Positions 9,841 to 18,322 of a DNA stretch of 53,336 bases are shown piece by piece; position 1 is the stretch's first letter; every line of letters begins with the position of its first letter. The notes beneath the pieces were generated by a model, which was not told where the DNA came from, did no database searches, and was given only the letters and a program-made list of their open reading frames with translations. Source of the stretch: Sphingobacteriia bacterium. GTDB lineage: Bacteria; Bacteroidota; Bacteroidia; J057; RFSG01. The stretch spans positions 1-53,336 of the forward strand of contig RFSG01000004.1 of the NCBI GenBank assembly GCA_009924095.1, written 5' to 3'. The position numbers and the translations under genes were made by a program.

Positions 9841-10102
9841 TTATAAAATTTTATTCTGTTGGGTTCGCATGTACCCAAACGGAATTTGAAGCAAAAGGTT
9901 TCTCCCTTTTGCAATAAGGAACTGGTAACAGATGTAAGATAAATACCTGCCTATCCCTCCTTGCCCTCACAGGTGTCCGCACCTGCAAGAATAAAATAAG
10001 GTTGCTTGATTTTTGTCAACGCTAATGAAAGATTTCTATTTTTAGCAAAGTTTAACAGTAGTATGTTGTGCCATTTTTTTCTAAAAAATTTCCAACCAAC
10101 AA
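9841..10102 (-). promoter_or_regulatory. Leader with three hairpins upstream of the broken barrel gene
   Basis: On the minus strand a possible promoter (TTGAC near 10019-10015 and TATTCTTG at 9993-9986, spacing 23) precedes a leader of about 140 nt. It holds three perfect short inverted repeats: CAGGTG-TCCG-CACCTG (9970-9985), GCAAAAGG-6 nt-CCTTTTGC (9891-9912) and TTGGGT-8 nt-ACCCAA (9859-9878). I do not recognise a known riboswitch. It also separates the broken gene from the end of the GT9 gene. Confidence 0.4.
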
Positions 10103-11146
10103 TTAATTAAACCCTAATTCTATTAATTTTTGGATTATACTTTCTGGCTTGATAGATTGGAAGTTTTGTTGAGATGTTTTTTTATTTACACAAAAAGTAT
10201 CAAAGGATTCGTGAGGTGGTAATAAGGTATTTCTTTTTTCTTGTTGGTAAGGGCCCCAACGAATCGGATGACAAGCAGGATAGGTGCTATAAAATCCCAA
10301 GAGGGGAACATTAAAGGCTCTGGCAATATGTAATGGGCCTGAACTATTTCCAATAAAAAAAGAACTGAACGAGATTAACGCCATTAACTCGGTTAAATTC
10401 CACATTCCAGCAGTATTATAAATTCGGTTAGTATCTAATGCTTGTAAGGAATCGCCTAATGTTTTTTCTGAGGGCCCTCCGGTAATTACAATTTTTTTAT
10501 CTCCCGGTAATTGTCTAATGGTTGTTTTTAAAATATCTATTGGTAAATCAATCGCAGAACCCCCACTTCCAGGATGAATAATAATAAATGAATTTAGGGA
10601 TTGCTCCTGTATAAATTGTTTAACCCTATTAATTGAGGCTACTGGTAAGGTAAATGGAAAGGATATATTTTCATTTTCAGGTAACAATCTCCAGGGAGAT
10701 AATAATTGAAGATTATAGGTTAATTCATTACAAACTGGGCGTTTCCGACTTTGATACAGTGGTAAATTATATCTCCATCCATGCCAACGTAATCCGGGTC
10801 CCATCCGAAATGGAATTTTAGCTTCGTACACCAACGTTGCAATTCTAGACTTAGAATTGGGTACTATCACCAAATCATAATTTTGGTTATAAATTTCTTT
10901 ACTAAATGATTTCCAATCTTTTTCAAGTGGTAATGCCCAAGCCTTATCCACTCCTACAAAACATTCGGCTAATGGTTGTGTATAAGGGGTAACCAGCACC
11001 TCCGTTTGTAGATGCGGTGCCAGCTTTTTCAATTCGGTAACTAAGGGTAAGGTTAGGATTACATCTCCAATTCGGTCTTGCCTTACGAGTAATACTTTAT
11101 GGATTTCCTCTAACCTGGGATATGTTGGGTTCCAGGGCAATTTCAT
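10103..11146 (-). CDS. Glycosyltransferase family 9 (heptosyltransferase-like)
   Basis: A 347-aa GT9 protein. N-terminal half: VRQDRIGDVILTLPLV, the GT9 start motif. C-terminal half: IIIHPGSGG, ITGGPSEK, and FIGNSSGPLHIARAF, which binds the nucleotide-sugar donor. GT9 enzymes add heptose or related sugars to LPS core at the cytoplasmic face. Its ATG overlaps the stop of the symporter gene (ATGA), so the two are translationally coupled at the end of the acylation cluster. Donor and acceptor cannot be read from sequence. Confidence 0.88.
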   Translation of the reverse strand: MKLPWNPTYPRLEEIHKVLLVRQDRIGDVILTLPLVTELKKLAPHLQTEVLVTPYTQPLAECFVGVDKAWALPLEKDWKSFSKEIYNQNYDLVIVPNSKSRIATLVYEAKIPFRMGPGLRWHGWRYNLPLYQSRKRPVCNELTYNLQLLSPWRLLPENENISFPFTLPVASINRVKQFIQEQSLNSFIIIHPGSGGSAIDLPIDILKTTIRQLPGDKKIVITGGPSEKTLGDSLQALDTNRIYNTAGMWNLTELMALISFSSFFIGNSSGPLHIARAFNVPLLGFYSTYPACHPIRWGPYQQEKRNTLLPPHESFDTFCVNKKTSQQNFQSIKPESIIQKLIELGFN

Positions 11147-12447
11147 GGTTCAGCAAGTGTGGCTTTTTCCGAGCGATTAATCACTACGGCTGCAGTAATA
11201 TCTCCGGTTACATTTAGTACGGTACGGCTCATATCCAAGATACGATCAGCCCCGTAAATCAAGGTTATACTTTCCCCGGGTATTCCGACCGACATCAAAA
11301 CGGTAACCATTAAAGGTAAAGACCCCCCTGGAACGCCAGCAGTACCAATGCCTGCAAGCACCGACATCACTACAACTGTAATTTGTTGGGTGAGGGTAAG
11401 ATCTACCCCAAAACATTGCGCTAAAAACAAAACGGTAATCCCTTCATATAAAGCGGTTCCATTTTGATTGGCGGTACTTCCTACGGTTAATACAAAGTTG
11501 GCGATCTCTCTGGGGATTTTTAATTTCTCTACCGTAACCCTGATGGCATCGGGTAAAGAAGCATTACTCGAACTGGTGGCAAAGGCCGTCAGCATAACTT
11601 CCCGAATGTTCTTAAAAAAGAAGATCGGATTCATCCCTCCTAAAAATCTAACTGCTAAACTATAAGTGCCAAACTGGTGAATCGCTAAAGCGACCAATAC
11701 CAGAATGACATATTTTAAGATCATTAACAAAACCCCATACCCTAGGTTTGCCGTAAGCTGAAACAGCAAAGCGGCTACCCCGAAGGGTGCCAATTGCATG
11801 GCATAGCCAATGATCTTCATCACGATTTCATACAACCCCTCCAAAAACTTTCGAAAGGTTTGCGTTTTATCCGGATCGGCACTAGATAAGGCAATGCCCA
11901 TCATTACGGATAAAAACATCACTGCGAGCAAACCGCCTCCAGTGTAAGTAGGGTCAAAGGCTCGAACCATATCTTCCAATGGATTGCGGGGAACGATTTT
12001 GGTAATCAGGTCGCCGGGAGCCTGAGCTTGCGCTACGGTAACGTTTTCTTTAACCTTTTGATAATTGCCTGCATATTGCTGTAACAAAGTAGTTCTGTCC
12101 GTTTCCGACATTCCATCACCAGGTCTGAATATTTCTACCATCGTGATGCCAATGAGTACAGATATCCCGGTGATGAGAATAGAATATCCCAGGGTTTTCA
12201 TGCCAATTCTACCAATTCTTCTGAGGTCTCCTAATTCTGCCACTCCTAAGGTTAGGGCTGAGAAAATTAAGGGAATGACCATCATAAAGATCATCCGTAA
12301 AAAAATATCACCAACCGGTTTTAAGCAGGCAATGATAAATTGTAAGGTCTCCGCAGGGAGGTCTGCTTGACGACAAATCAACCCCAGCGCCGCACCGGTG
12401 ATCATCCCGACAAATATGCGGGCATGCAGAGGAAAAGAAAACCGCAT
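11143..12447 (-). CDS. Dicarboxylate/amino acid:cation symporter (DAACS family)
   Basis: A 434-aa inner-membrane symporter of the GltP/DctA fold. The re-entrant hairpin serine motif is present (FATSSSNASLPDAI), as are the Na+/substrate motif GSTANQNGTALYEG and the second hairpin GIGTAGVPGGS. Members import glutamate, aspartate, C4-dicarboxylates or small neutral amino acids with Na+ or H+. The region appears richer in G+C than its neighbours (not computed). It starts 33 nt after the MBOAT gene and overlaps the GT9 gene by 4 nt, so it might supply the amino acid used by the ligase upstream; that link is inference. Confidence 0.92.
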   Translation of the reverse strand: MRFSFPLHARIFVGMITGAALGLICRQADLPAETLQFIIACLKPVGDIFLRMIFMMVIPLIFSALTLGVAELGDLRRIGRIGMKTLGYSILITGISVLIGITMVEIFRPGDGMSETDRTTLLQQYAGNYQKVKENVTVAQAQAPGDLITKIVPRNPLEDMVRAFDPTYTGGGLLAVMFLSVMMGIALSSADPDKTQTFRKFLEGLYEIVMKIIGYAMQLAPFGVAALLFQLTANLGYGVLLMILKYVILVLVALAIHQFGTYSLAVRFLGGMNPIFFFKNIREVMLTAFATSSSNASLPDAIRVTVEKLKIPREIANFVLTVGSTANQNGTALYEGITVLFLAQCFGVDLTLTQQITVVVMSVLAGIGTAGVPGGSLPLMVTVLMSVGIPGESITLIYGADRILDMSRTVLNVTGDITAAVVINRSEKATLAEP

Positions 12448-12480
12448 AGGTAAAGTTAAGGATTTAGAAATAGCAGTTTA

Positions 12481-13920
12481 TCAATATTCAAGATATTGGA
12501 AAGGCACACTAGGCCCCTGGGTTTCTTGAAATACCCAAATTAAAAGTAAGGCAATTACAATTGCCTGACCCATCCATCCTATTCGAATAAATTGTTGTTG
12601 ACTCCAACTAAATATCTTTCCGGGTAAAAATTCAAATAAAGCCCCTACCCCTAAGCAGGTTAAGGGCCAACGATAGGTTTCTATCCAAGTGAAAAATAAA
12701 TGTCCTTGAAAACGAGAGAACATACTTTCCATCATATACATCGCAGAAGTTATATCAGTGGTGCGAAAAATAAGGGCAGTAAAAACTACCACATGGAAGG
12801 TAAGGAACCAGGCGAAACAATTAAAAAGTTGTTTTGGTAAAAAGGAAAAAAATGACTGAATCGGAGTCCTCCATAGAATCTCCCCAGCTAACCAAATTCC
12901 ATGTAAACCACCCCATAAGATATACGTCCATGCTGGGCCATGCCATAATCCTGATAAAATAAAAGTAAGCAATACCGATAGGCCCGCGCCCCATCTTCCC
13001 CAACTTCTCCAATTAAAATTTAAAGGCGTAAATACATAATCTCTGAACCATTGCGACATAGAAATATGCCAACGCTTCCAAAAAGTAGAGAGGCTTAAGG
13101 ATCGTAAAGGCCTGTCGAAATTAGGGCTTAGACGTATCCCTAATAATAAACTTATTCCCATGACCAACAAGGAATATCCCCCAAAATCCAGATAGAGTTG
13201 AAACAACCATCCATAAGCAGCAAACAGATGTTCCATCCCCGAAAACAAACCGGGATTATCAAACACCCTATCCACCCAATTCATCCCTAAGGCATCGGCT
13301 AACCAGTATTTTTGTAAGATCCCTACTGTAATTAAAAAGTACCCTTCTCCCGCCTCAGTAGTATTGGGTTTTTGCAAAGTATTAAATTGAGGCAATAATT
13401 CAGTAGCACGGGAAATAGGTCCTGCTAAAACATTCGGAAACCAGGATACATATAATAGATACGTAAGGAAGTTTTTCTCAGGTTGTATGATTTCTTCCCG
13501 ATGTACATCGAGGGTATAGCTGAAATTTTTAAAAATATAAAAGGATAATCCAATCGGCGCAACCCATTTCAGCCAAAGCGGAGCGGAAGCTCCTTGAAAA
13601 CTGAGTACCGTATCCGTGAAAAACCAGGTATATTTAAAAATCAATAAAGTGCCAATGTTCAGTAAAAATGATAACCAAAGTAGATAATCTCGTTGTTTAT
13701 CATTTGCCTTCACCATCTGCTGCACCAGTACAAAGTCTGCCAACGCAAGACCTGCTAACAGCACCACCCAATATCCTGAGAAAGAAAAATAAAAGAGTAG
13801 GCTAAAGCCTAATAAAATTACATTTCGCAGCTTAACACTTTTCACCCCAAAGGCAAGCACCGCCAGGATAATAGTAAATAAGAATATAAACTGAGGGGAG
13901 GAAAAATGTAAGGGGATCAT
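12481..13920 (-). CDS. MBOAT family O-acyltransferase ending in FQYLEY
   Basis: A 479-aa multi-pass membrane protein of the AlgI/DltB/PatA type. Landmarks: FPNVLAGPISRATELLPQF (161-179), LDFGGYS (244-250), WKRWHISMSQWFRDY (281-295), and the conserved catalytic histidine His327 in LSGLWHGPAW, with His340 nearby. Such proteins take an acyl group from a cytoplasmic thioester and pass it across the membrane. The last six residues, FQYLEY (474-479), fit the Tyr-bearing C-terminal hexapeptide that accepts the acyl group in DltX, here fused to the MBOAT; Tyr476 would be the acceptor. Its ATG overlaps the TGA of the upstream LysM-SGNH gene by 1 nt. Confidence 0.93.
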   Translation of the reverse strand: MIPLHFSSPQFIFLFTIILAVLAFGVKSVKLRNVILLGFSLLFYFSFSGYWVVLLAGLALADFVLVQQMVKANDKQRDYLLWLSFLLNIGTLLIFKYTWFFTDTVLSFQGASAPLWLKWVAPIGLSFYIFKNFSYTLDVHREEIIQPEKNFLTYLLYVSWFPNVLAGPISRATELLPQFNTLQKPNTTEAGEGYFLITVGILQKYWLADALGMNWVDRVFDNPGLFSGMEHLFAAYGWLFQLYLDFGGYSLLVMGISLLLGIRLSPNFDRPLRSLSLSTFWKRWHISMSQWFRDYVFTPLNFNWRSWGRWGAGLSVLLTFILSGLWHGPAWTYILWGGLHGIWLAGEILWRTPIQSFFSFLPKQLFNCFAWFLTFHVVVFTALIFRTTDITSAMYMMESMFSRFQGHLFFTWIETYRWPLTCLGVGALFEFLPGKIFSWSQQQFIRIGWMGQAIVIALLLIWVFQETQGPSVPFQYLEY

Positions 13921-15647
13921 CAGGGCAAAATTAATTTATCTCCTGGGTGAAGGTCTTCGGCGCCAGGTCCATTCAGCTTGCGAATTTCTTCCACAGTTAC
14001 TTGAAATTTCTTGGCAATCTCCCAAAGATTATCTCCACTCTTTACAATATAGGGAGTTCGAGGAACCGGGACTGGGCGCGCACTTTTAAGTGGGGCAGGT
14101 TTTGCAGGAATTACCTCTTTTTTTACCTTCAGGGTTTGTCCGATTTTTAACCGATCTGAAGTGATGCCATTCCAGGATTTTAGCTGAGAAACGGTAGTAT
14201 GATAAACTTCCGCAATTTCACTTAAGGTTTCTCCTGATTTTACAGTATGCATCTTCCAAGTAGCGGTTGAAGTTGTAGTAGGAGTAGGGGTTTTGATAAG
14301 CTCTTTAAGTTCAGGGGTAGAAGAGGTGGGAAACTCAGTATTGGGAATAGGTTCCTTAAGAACAAAAGAGCTTGAAGCATTGGATAACCATTGACGGTAG
14401 GCATACAAATAAGCGTTAAAATATAATTCTGCTTTCAGTTCATATCCACTAACCGTAAGATGTACCCGGTCGGGTTTCGCAAGTTTTTGTTGATACCATT
14501 TTTGCATGGCATATTGGCCACCACTCACCTGATAATAATCATAAAAGGCACAATCTTTTTCAAAGGCAATGGCTCGGGCAACGCTGGCAAAACGTTTACA
14601 TTCCGCCACATTCTTTTTCCGGCAATATACATCCTGAGAACAGGTAACTAAAATGGATATACCCGGACAAACCGCACGCATGATGTTGATTAAGTTCCTG
14701 AGATTATCTTCGAACACGGGTTGATCCATCACACGGGGATAAAAATCATTTGCCCCTAAATCAATTACTACCAAATCAGGATTCAATTCTCGAAGTTGTT
14801 CTGGCATTAAGCCTTGACGCAATAAGCTGGTATATCCTGCTCCATTAATTCCTACACTTGCATATAACATTCCGGTGGTATCTGTATTTTCTAAGGATAA
14901 CCCATAACATTGAAAATACGCTGCATTTTCATCTCTTGCAGATAGCCTTATGGTAAATGAACTGGGAGCATAGGGCAAACGAACTTGGGCATAAGGTTTT
15001 CCATCTTCGGTTTCCATGGGAACCCATAAGGTGTCACCAGAAGGAAGGCATACCAGCAGATCATAGGAATGATCATTTCTATCACCATAAATTTTTAGGA
15101 TACGATCTTCAGGATGTAAAAACCCCTCTCTAAATTCAATCTTAAATCCTGCTGAAACATCTTCCGTATAAATAGTAACACCGCAAAGACCTAACGTAAA
15201 ATCGGGGGTTGTTTGAATGTTTTTGGCATATCTCCAATACCCAAAGGAAGACGTTCTATAATCCATGGTGCTATGGGTTCCTGCGGAGGCATAAGGGAAG
15301 ATAAATCCTCTACCTCCTGATCCAAAGGTTGCCCGCATTTTTTGCCGTAACACCCCAGTGAAAAAATCTGCTTGCACATGCGAATCGCCCATATGCAGGA
15401 CCTTTACTTTCTTTTGATTGGAGGATTCTAATGCAGTAAAAAATTTTTCCAGTGCAATTGGACTATCCCATTCCAGTGAGTTTTGAGCATATCGAATAAA
15501 GGGATATTTACGGCTATATCCTTCTCTTGACTTAATATACAAAGAGTCACCGGGTCGGGTGATTTCAAGGGAAAGAGGCTGAGCATTAGAATACCCTAAT
15601 CCTAAGACCCATTGAAACATCCATAACCAACAATAGAGTAAAGACAT
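13920..15647 (-). CDS. SGNH/GDSL acyltransferase-like protein with two C-terminal LysM domains
   Basis: A 575-aa exported protein. The ATG at 15647 overlaps the upstream TGA by 1 nt; an in-frame TTG one codon earlier is less likely. After a signal peptide (cleavage near NAQ, about residue 22) comes an SGNH domain: block [10 protein letters not shown] with Ser89, block [12 protein letters not shown], and block [12 protein letters not shown] with the Asp/His pair. A Pro/Thr-rich linker leads to two LysM modules at about 466-508 ([13 protein letters not shown]) and 533-575 ([13 protein letters not shown]), which bind N-acetylglucosamine in peptidoglycan. In Dlt/Pat systems the DltD or PatB partner of the MBOAT is an SGNH-type transferase, so this is the probable final transferase or an editing esterase at the cell wall. 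Confidence 0.88.
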   Translation of the reverse strand: MSLLYCWLWMFQWVLGLGYSNAQPLSLEITRPGDSLYIKSREGYSRKYPFIRYAQNSLEWDSPIALEKFFTALESSNQKKVKVLHMGDSHVQADFFTGVLRQKMRATFGSGGRGFIFPYASAGTHSTMDYRTSSFGYWRYAKNIQTTPDFTLGLCGVTIYTEDVSAGFKIEFREGFLHPEDRILKIYGDRNDHSYDLLVCLPSGDTLWVPMETEDGKPYAQVRLPYAPSSFTIRLSARDENAAYFQCYGLSLENTDTTGMLYASVGINGAGYTSLLRQGLMPEQLRELNPDLVVIDLGANDFYPRVMDQPVFEDNLRNLINIMRAVCPGISILVTCSQDVYCRKKNVAECKRFASVARAIAFEKDCAFYDYYQVSGGQYAMQKWYQQKLAKPDRVHLTVSGYELKAELYFNAYLYAYRQWLSNASSSFVLKEPIPNTEFPTSSTPELKELIKTPTPTTTSTATWKMHTVKSGETLSEIAEVYHTTVSQLKSWNGITSDRLKIGQTLKVKKEVIPAKPAPLKSARPVPVPRTPYIVKSGDNLWEIAKKFQVTVEEIRKLNGPGAEDLHPGDKLILP

Positions 15648-17065
15648 CAACGGGAGGGGGATTGAGTTTGAAGGTATAGTTGATAGCCTTGCATCAAGTC
15701 TTCATAGAGTTTACGGGCAATTAAGGCTTGTCCATTGGGGCTTAAATGTCCATCTAAGGATGCTAATTTTTGTTCATGCCAAGTAAGCAGAGATCGCTCT
15801 CCTCCCATAGCTGCATATAAATCCCAGAAAGCACAACCTGCGCGCACCGCAGCAGATTTTTGGGCATCTCTAAACTTCACCAAAAAGGGATAATCATTTT
15901 CCTTTCCGCCCTCTCTTAACACCATATCCCCCACACCAATTACCAATATTGAAGTTTCAGGAAGCAGGCGTTTTAAGCGGACAAAGATGGAATAATACAA
16001 TTCTTCAAACTGTTTACATTCTTCTGGGGAATCTAAATAAGGAATGGCATTATTGCCGTATTGTAATATCATTAATTTAAATGGCTTTCCTTGGGTTTGA
16101 ATAATTTCGGATGGGATTTTAAGCAGACCTTCTCCACTGTGTCCACGTATTCCAAAATTATGCAAATAAACCCCTTGACTTGAATACGTATTGATTCCAT
16201 AAAAAACGGGAGAACGTGAGGATTGAAATTCTAATTTAACCTTACGGGAATTAGGTGAGATGGGCAATACCCATGTATTACAAAGCTCAGTACCCGTAAG
16301 GGAAAACGTGGTGATTAGAGAATCCCCGGACCATAGTTTTACGCCACAAGGATCGGTTACTTTTCCATAATTCAACACTGCAGTGTCGTATCTTACTTCG
16401 GGTAAAAAATGCAGCTGAACAAAAGCACTTCCCCCATCAATTACCTGAGTGCGTATGCTATCGGGGGATATAGACTCTTTAAGTATTGTGCGTTCAAATC
16501 GAAAGGCGGTACCGGACAATCCATATTCTCCTGTACTGAGTTTTTGTTGAAAAACCGTATGCCGCTTCCAGTTTAAGGAGCCTTTTCTGTCATAAAGATA
16601 TACCGAAGCCGGGTCAGACATAGGGATAAACCCAATCCCTTTTCCCCCAAATTGTTTTTGAAATAATTTTCGAAGCGGACTTGAGATTCGATCCCCTTCA
16701 ATTTGGGAATCCCCATAATGCCCGATATGGATGGGCGTTCCTTCGGAATATTTTTGTAAGGCTTGATAAAAGGGAAACAGGGCTGTGCTGGAATTATGGT
16801 CAGGGTTCAGCAGAAACCCAGCCGTATACTCAGATGCAACCGCGCTGGTATCAGGAGTGATGACCGCTTCTGTTTCAGACAAAGAACTATATTGTTTTAT
16901 AAGGCTATCGCTGGTTGCACTTTGTTGGGCAGCCACTTGTGCCTTTTCCCAATTCAGGCTTAGGTCCGGAAAGTGTATATGTTTATTATCCCGAAAAATA
17001 AATCGAAACAAACCCAGGAGCAGACCCACGCCTAATAAGGTATAAACTGCAGAACGTGCAGGCAT
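15647..17065 (-). CDS. Membrane-anchored SGNH/GDSL acyltransferase-like protein
   Basis: A 472-aa protein with an N-terminal membrane anchor (about 7-24) and a periplasmic SGNH domain. Block I is [13 protein letters not shown] (Ser120), block III is QYGNNAIPY (Asn338/339), and the last block is LDGHLSPNG (Asp438, His440), slightly different from the usual DxxH spacing. It is distantly similar to the next gene product (both have a GDS-x(20-25)-G-x-GFI arrangement), so an old duplication is likely. It starts 2 nt after the carrier-protein stop and overlaps the LysM-SGNH gene by 1 nt, placing it firmly in the acylation operon. DltD-like transferase is the most likely role; hydrolase is the alternative. 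Confidence 0.85.
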   Translation of the reverse strand: MPARSAVYTLLGVGLLLGLFRFIFRDNKHIHFPDLSLNWEKAQVAAQQSATSDSLIKQYSSLSETEAVITPDTSAVASEYTAGFLLNPDHNSSTALFPFYQALQKYSEGTPIHIGHYGDSQIEGDRISSPLRKLFQKQFGGKGIGFIPMSDPASVYLYDRKGSLNWKRHTVFQQKLSTGEYGLSGTAFRFERTILKESISPDSIRTQVIDGGSAFVQLHFLPEVRYDTAVLNYGKVTDPCGVKLWSGDSLITTFSLTGTELCNTWVLPISPNSRKVKLEFQSSRSPVFYGINTYSSQGVYLHNFGIRGHSGEGLLKIPSEIIQTQGKPFKLMILQYGNNAIPYLDSPEECKQFEELYYSIFVRLKRLLPETSILVIGVGDMVLREGGKENDYPFLVKFRDAQKSAAVRAGCAFWDLYAAMGGERSLLTWHEQKLASLDGHLSPNGQALIARKLYEDLMQGYQLYLQTQSPSR

Positions 17066-17067
17066 GA

Positions 17068-17310
17068 TCAGGGATTAAGTTTGGATTCTATCAATTGAAC
17101 CAGGTCACCTACATTTTTGAGAGAGGTTAATTCCCGAAGTTTAAATTTCAGGTTAAAGTGTTTTTCGATTTCATTAATTAAGGTAAGATGGGTAAGGGAA
17201 TCCCATTTTGCTACATCGTTAGCGGTTAAGGTAAGGGTAAGTTCTAAATCAGGTTCAGAGAATATTTTTCTGAAGATGGGGGTAAGTTGGGATAATAGCG
17301 GATGGGTCAT
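17068..17310 (-). CDS. Acyl/aminoacyl carrier protein
   Basis: An 80-aa carrier protein of normal length from the ATG at 17310. The 4'-phosphopantetheine attachment serine is Ser38 in KWDSLTHL. A longer reading from a TTG at 17406 would start upstream of the best -7 box (17389-17382) and add a non-ACP tail, so it was rejected. The domain matches D-alanyl carrier protein/ACP size and charge. It is the first gene of a tight string: 2 nt before the SGNH gene. In the proposed pathway it accepts the activated amino acid from the ligase at 18315-19745 and hands it to the MBOAT. Confidence 0.85.
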   Translation of the reverse strand: MTHPLLSQLTPIFRKIFSEPDLELTLTLTANDVAKWDSLTHLTLINEIEKHFNLKFKLRELTSLKNVGDLVQLIESKLNP

Positions 17311-17381
17311 GTATAGATTAAAGTTGGGTGCCTGCAAAACCGGTTTGGTATTATTCTTTTTCCGATAGTGAGTTTTGATAA

Positions 17382-17389
17382 CAAATTTA
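17382..17389 (-). promoter_or_regulatory. -7 promoter element for the carrier-protein/SGNH/MBOAT operon
   Basis: TAAATTTG on the minus strand is a perfect TAnnTTTG, 72 nt upstream of the ATG at 17310. A TTG lies 14 nt further upstream, closer than the usual ~19 nt, so the -33 box is weak. Its position supports the shorter carrier-protein start. Confidence 0.45.
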
Positions 17390-17582
17390 CCATTTTCGTT
17401 CACCAATTTATAAAGGTTCTCTGAGGTTGCTCCGCAGGGGTATTAAATAGTAAAGGTTCGCCTCTTTAGGTATGATTTACGTTTATAGGTTGATGTATTT
17501 GTAATCTTGACCTAAATTTTCATCAAGCGCAAATTTACAAACGGCATATAAGGTATTGGGTATTGGGATGCAACAAGACATT

Positions 17583-17627
17583 AAACGGATTTAAGGATTT
17601 CACAGCGTGAAATAAAATAATCCGTTT
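17583..17627 (-). terminator. Two-tier 45-nt hairpin at the end of the GNAT gene
   Basis: Outer arms AAACGGATT (17583-17591) and AATCCGTTT (17619-17627) are perfect complements. Inside them ATTTCAC-AGC-GTGAAAT-type arms (17597-17613) form a second perfect 7-bp stem, with 5-nt symmetric spacers between. It begins at the GNAT stop codon. There is no T tract after it, so it may stabilise or process the 3' end rather than act as a classical intrinsic terminator. The rest of the gap (17311-17582 apart from the promoter) shows no gene. Confidence 0.5.
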
Positions 17628-18322
17628 CATCCATTTACCTCACCCTTGGATTGATACATTATCCAACTAATCTGTTGTTCAGCCCTCTTCACCATAGATA
17701 CTCTGCATTTCCCGGGATATAATTCTTCAATGTTGGGGTCTTCACTGCACACACGATTGGTTTCAATAAATCCGAAGCGGGAATACGATTGAATCGCACC
17801 TACGTTCTGGTTGCTTACCTGAATTTCAATTGAAGTCTCTTGGGGAAATTGTGTAATTACATAATTTAATAAGGCCTGAAGATTGCCCTCTTTGCGGGCT
17901 TCTGGATTGGTATAAATACTTTCCAATTGTAAAAAACCAGGTGTGCGATCCAACTTCAAAGATTGAAATCGTTGTATCCGTTCACTGGCATTGGCTATGG
18001 TTTGACTGTCCACAAAGCTTTTCAGAATCATGGCTTTAATCATAGCAGAAGCTTGCATGCCTTCCCCTTCCTGCCAGGCACTCAAAGTAGAAATGGGTAT
18101 CCCTTGCCGCTCTAAAATATAGAATTGAGAATACGCCCATTCTTGTCCGATTATATCTTCCGTTAGTATTTCAGATAAACATTGAACAAAAGTGTTTTCC
18201 GTCCACTGAAACAAGGCGCACCAGGGAATTACACCGGTGCTTCCTCCCTCGGCAGCCACAATGGCCTTACAAAGCCAGGGGATATCGGACTCCATAGCCT
18301 TACGAATTGTTGCTTCACCCAT
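17627..18322 (-). CDS. GNAT family N-acetyltransferase
   Basis: A 231-aa protein of the GNAT fold. The acetyl-CoA binding region is the LESIYTNPEARKEGNLQALL block (about 131-150), where the usual R/Q-x-x-G-x-G/A is present as ARKEGN. The later NQNVGAIQSYSRFGF segment (about 175-190) is the typical beta6-alpha4 motif. Its ATG lies within the end of the ligase gene (8-nt overlap), so it is translationally coupled to it. A role in acetylating the activated amino acid, the carrier or a precursor sugar is possible; none is shown by sequence. Fold confident, substrate unknown. Confidence 0.8.
   Translation of the reverse strand: MGEATIRKAMESDIPWLCKAIVAAEGGSTGVIPWCALFQWTENTFVQCLSEILTEDIIGQEWAYSQFYILERQGIPISTLSAWQEGEGMQASAMIKAMILKSFVDSQTIANASERIQRFQSLKLDRTPGFLQLESIYTNPEARKEGNLQALLNYVITQFPQETSIEIQVSNQNVGAIQSYSRFGFIETNRVCSEDPNIEELYPGKCRVSMVKRAEQQISWIMYQSKGEVNG

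Noticed and set aside
9964-9990. Known riboswitch in the CAGGTG hairpin region
   Set aside because: No TPP, cobalamin, SAM or other core motif could be recognised; only simple inverted repeats are seen.
12448-17067. Separate DltX-like microprotein gene
   Set aside because: Genes are joined with gaps of 0-33 nt, leaving no room; the shuttle-like motif is at the MBOAT C-terminus instead.
17311-17406. Longer carrier-protein reading from TTG 17406
   Set aside because: The extra 32 residues are not carrier-like and the best -7 box lies inside them; ATG 17310 gives a normal 80-aa protein.
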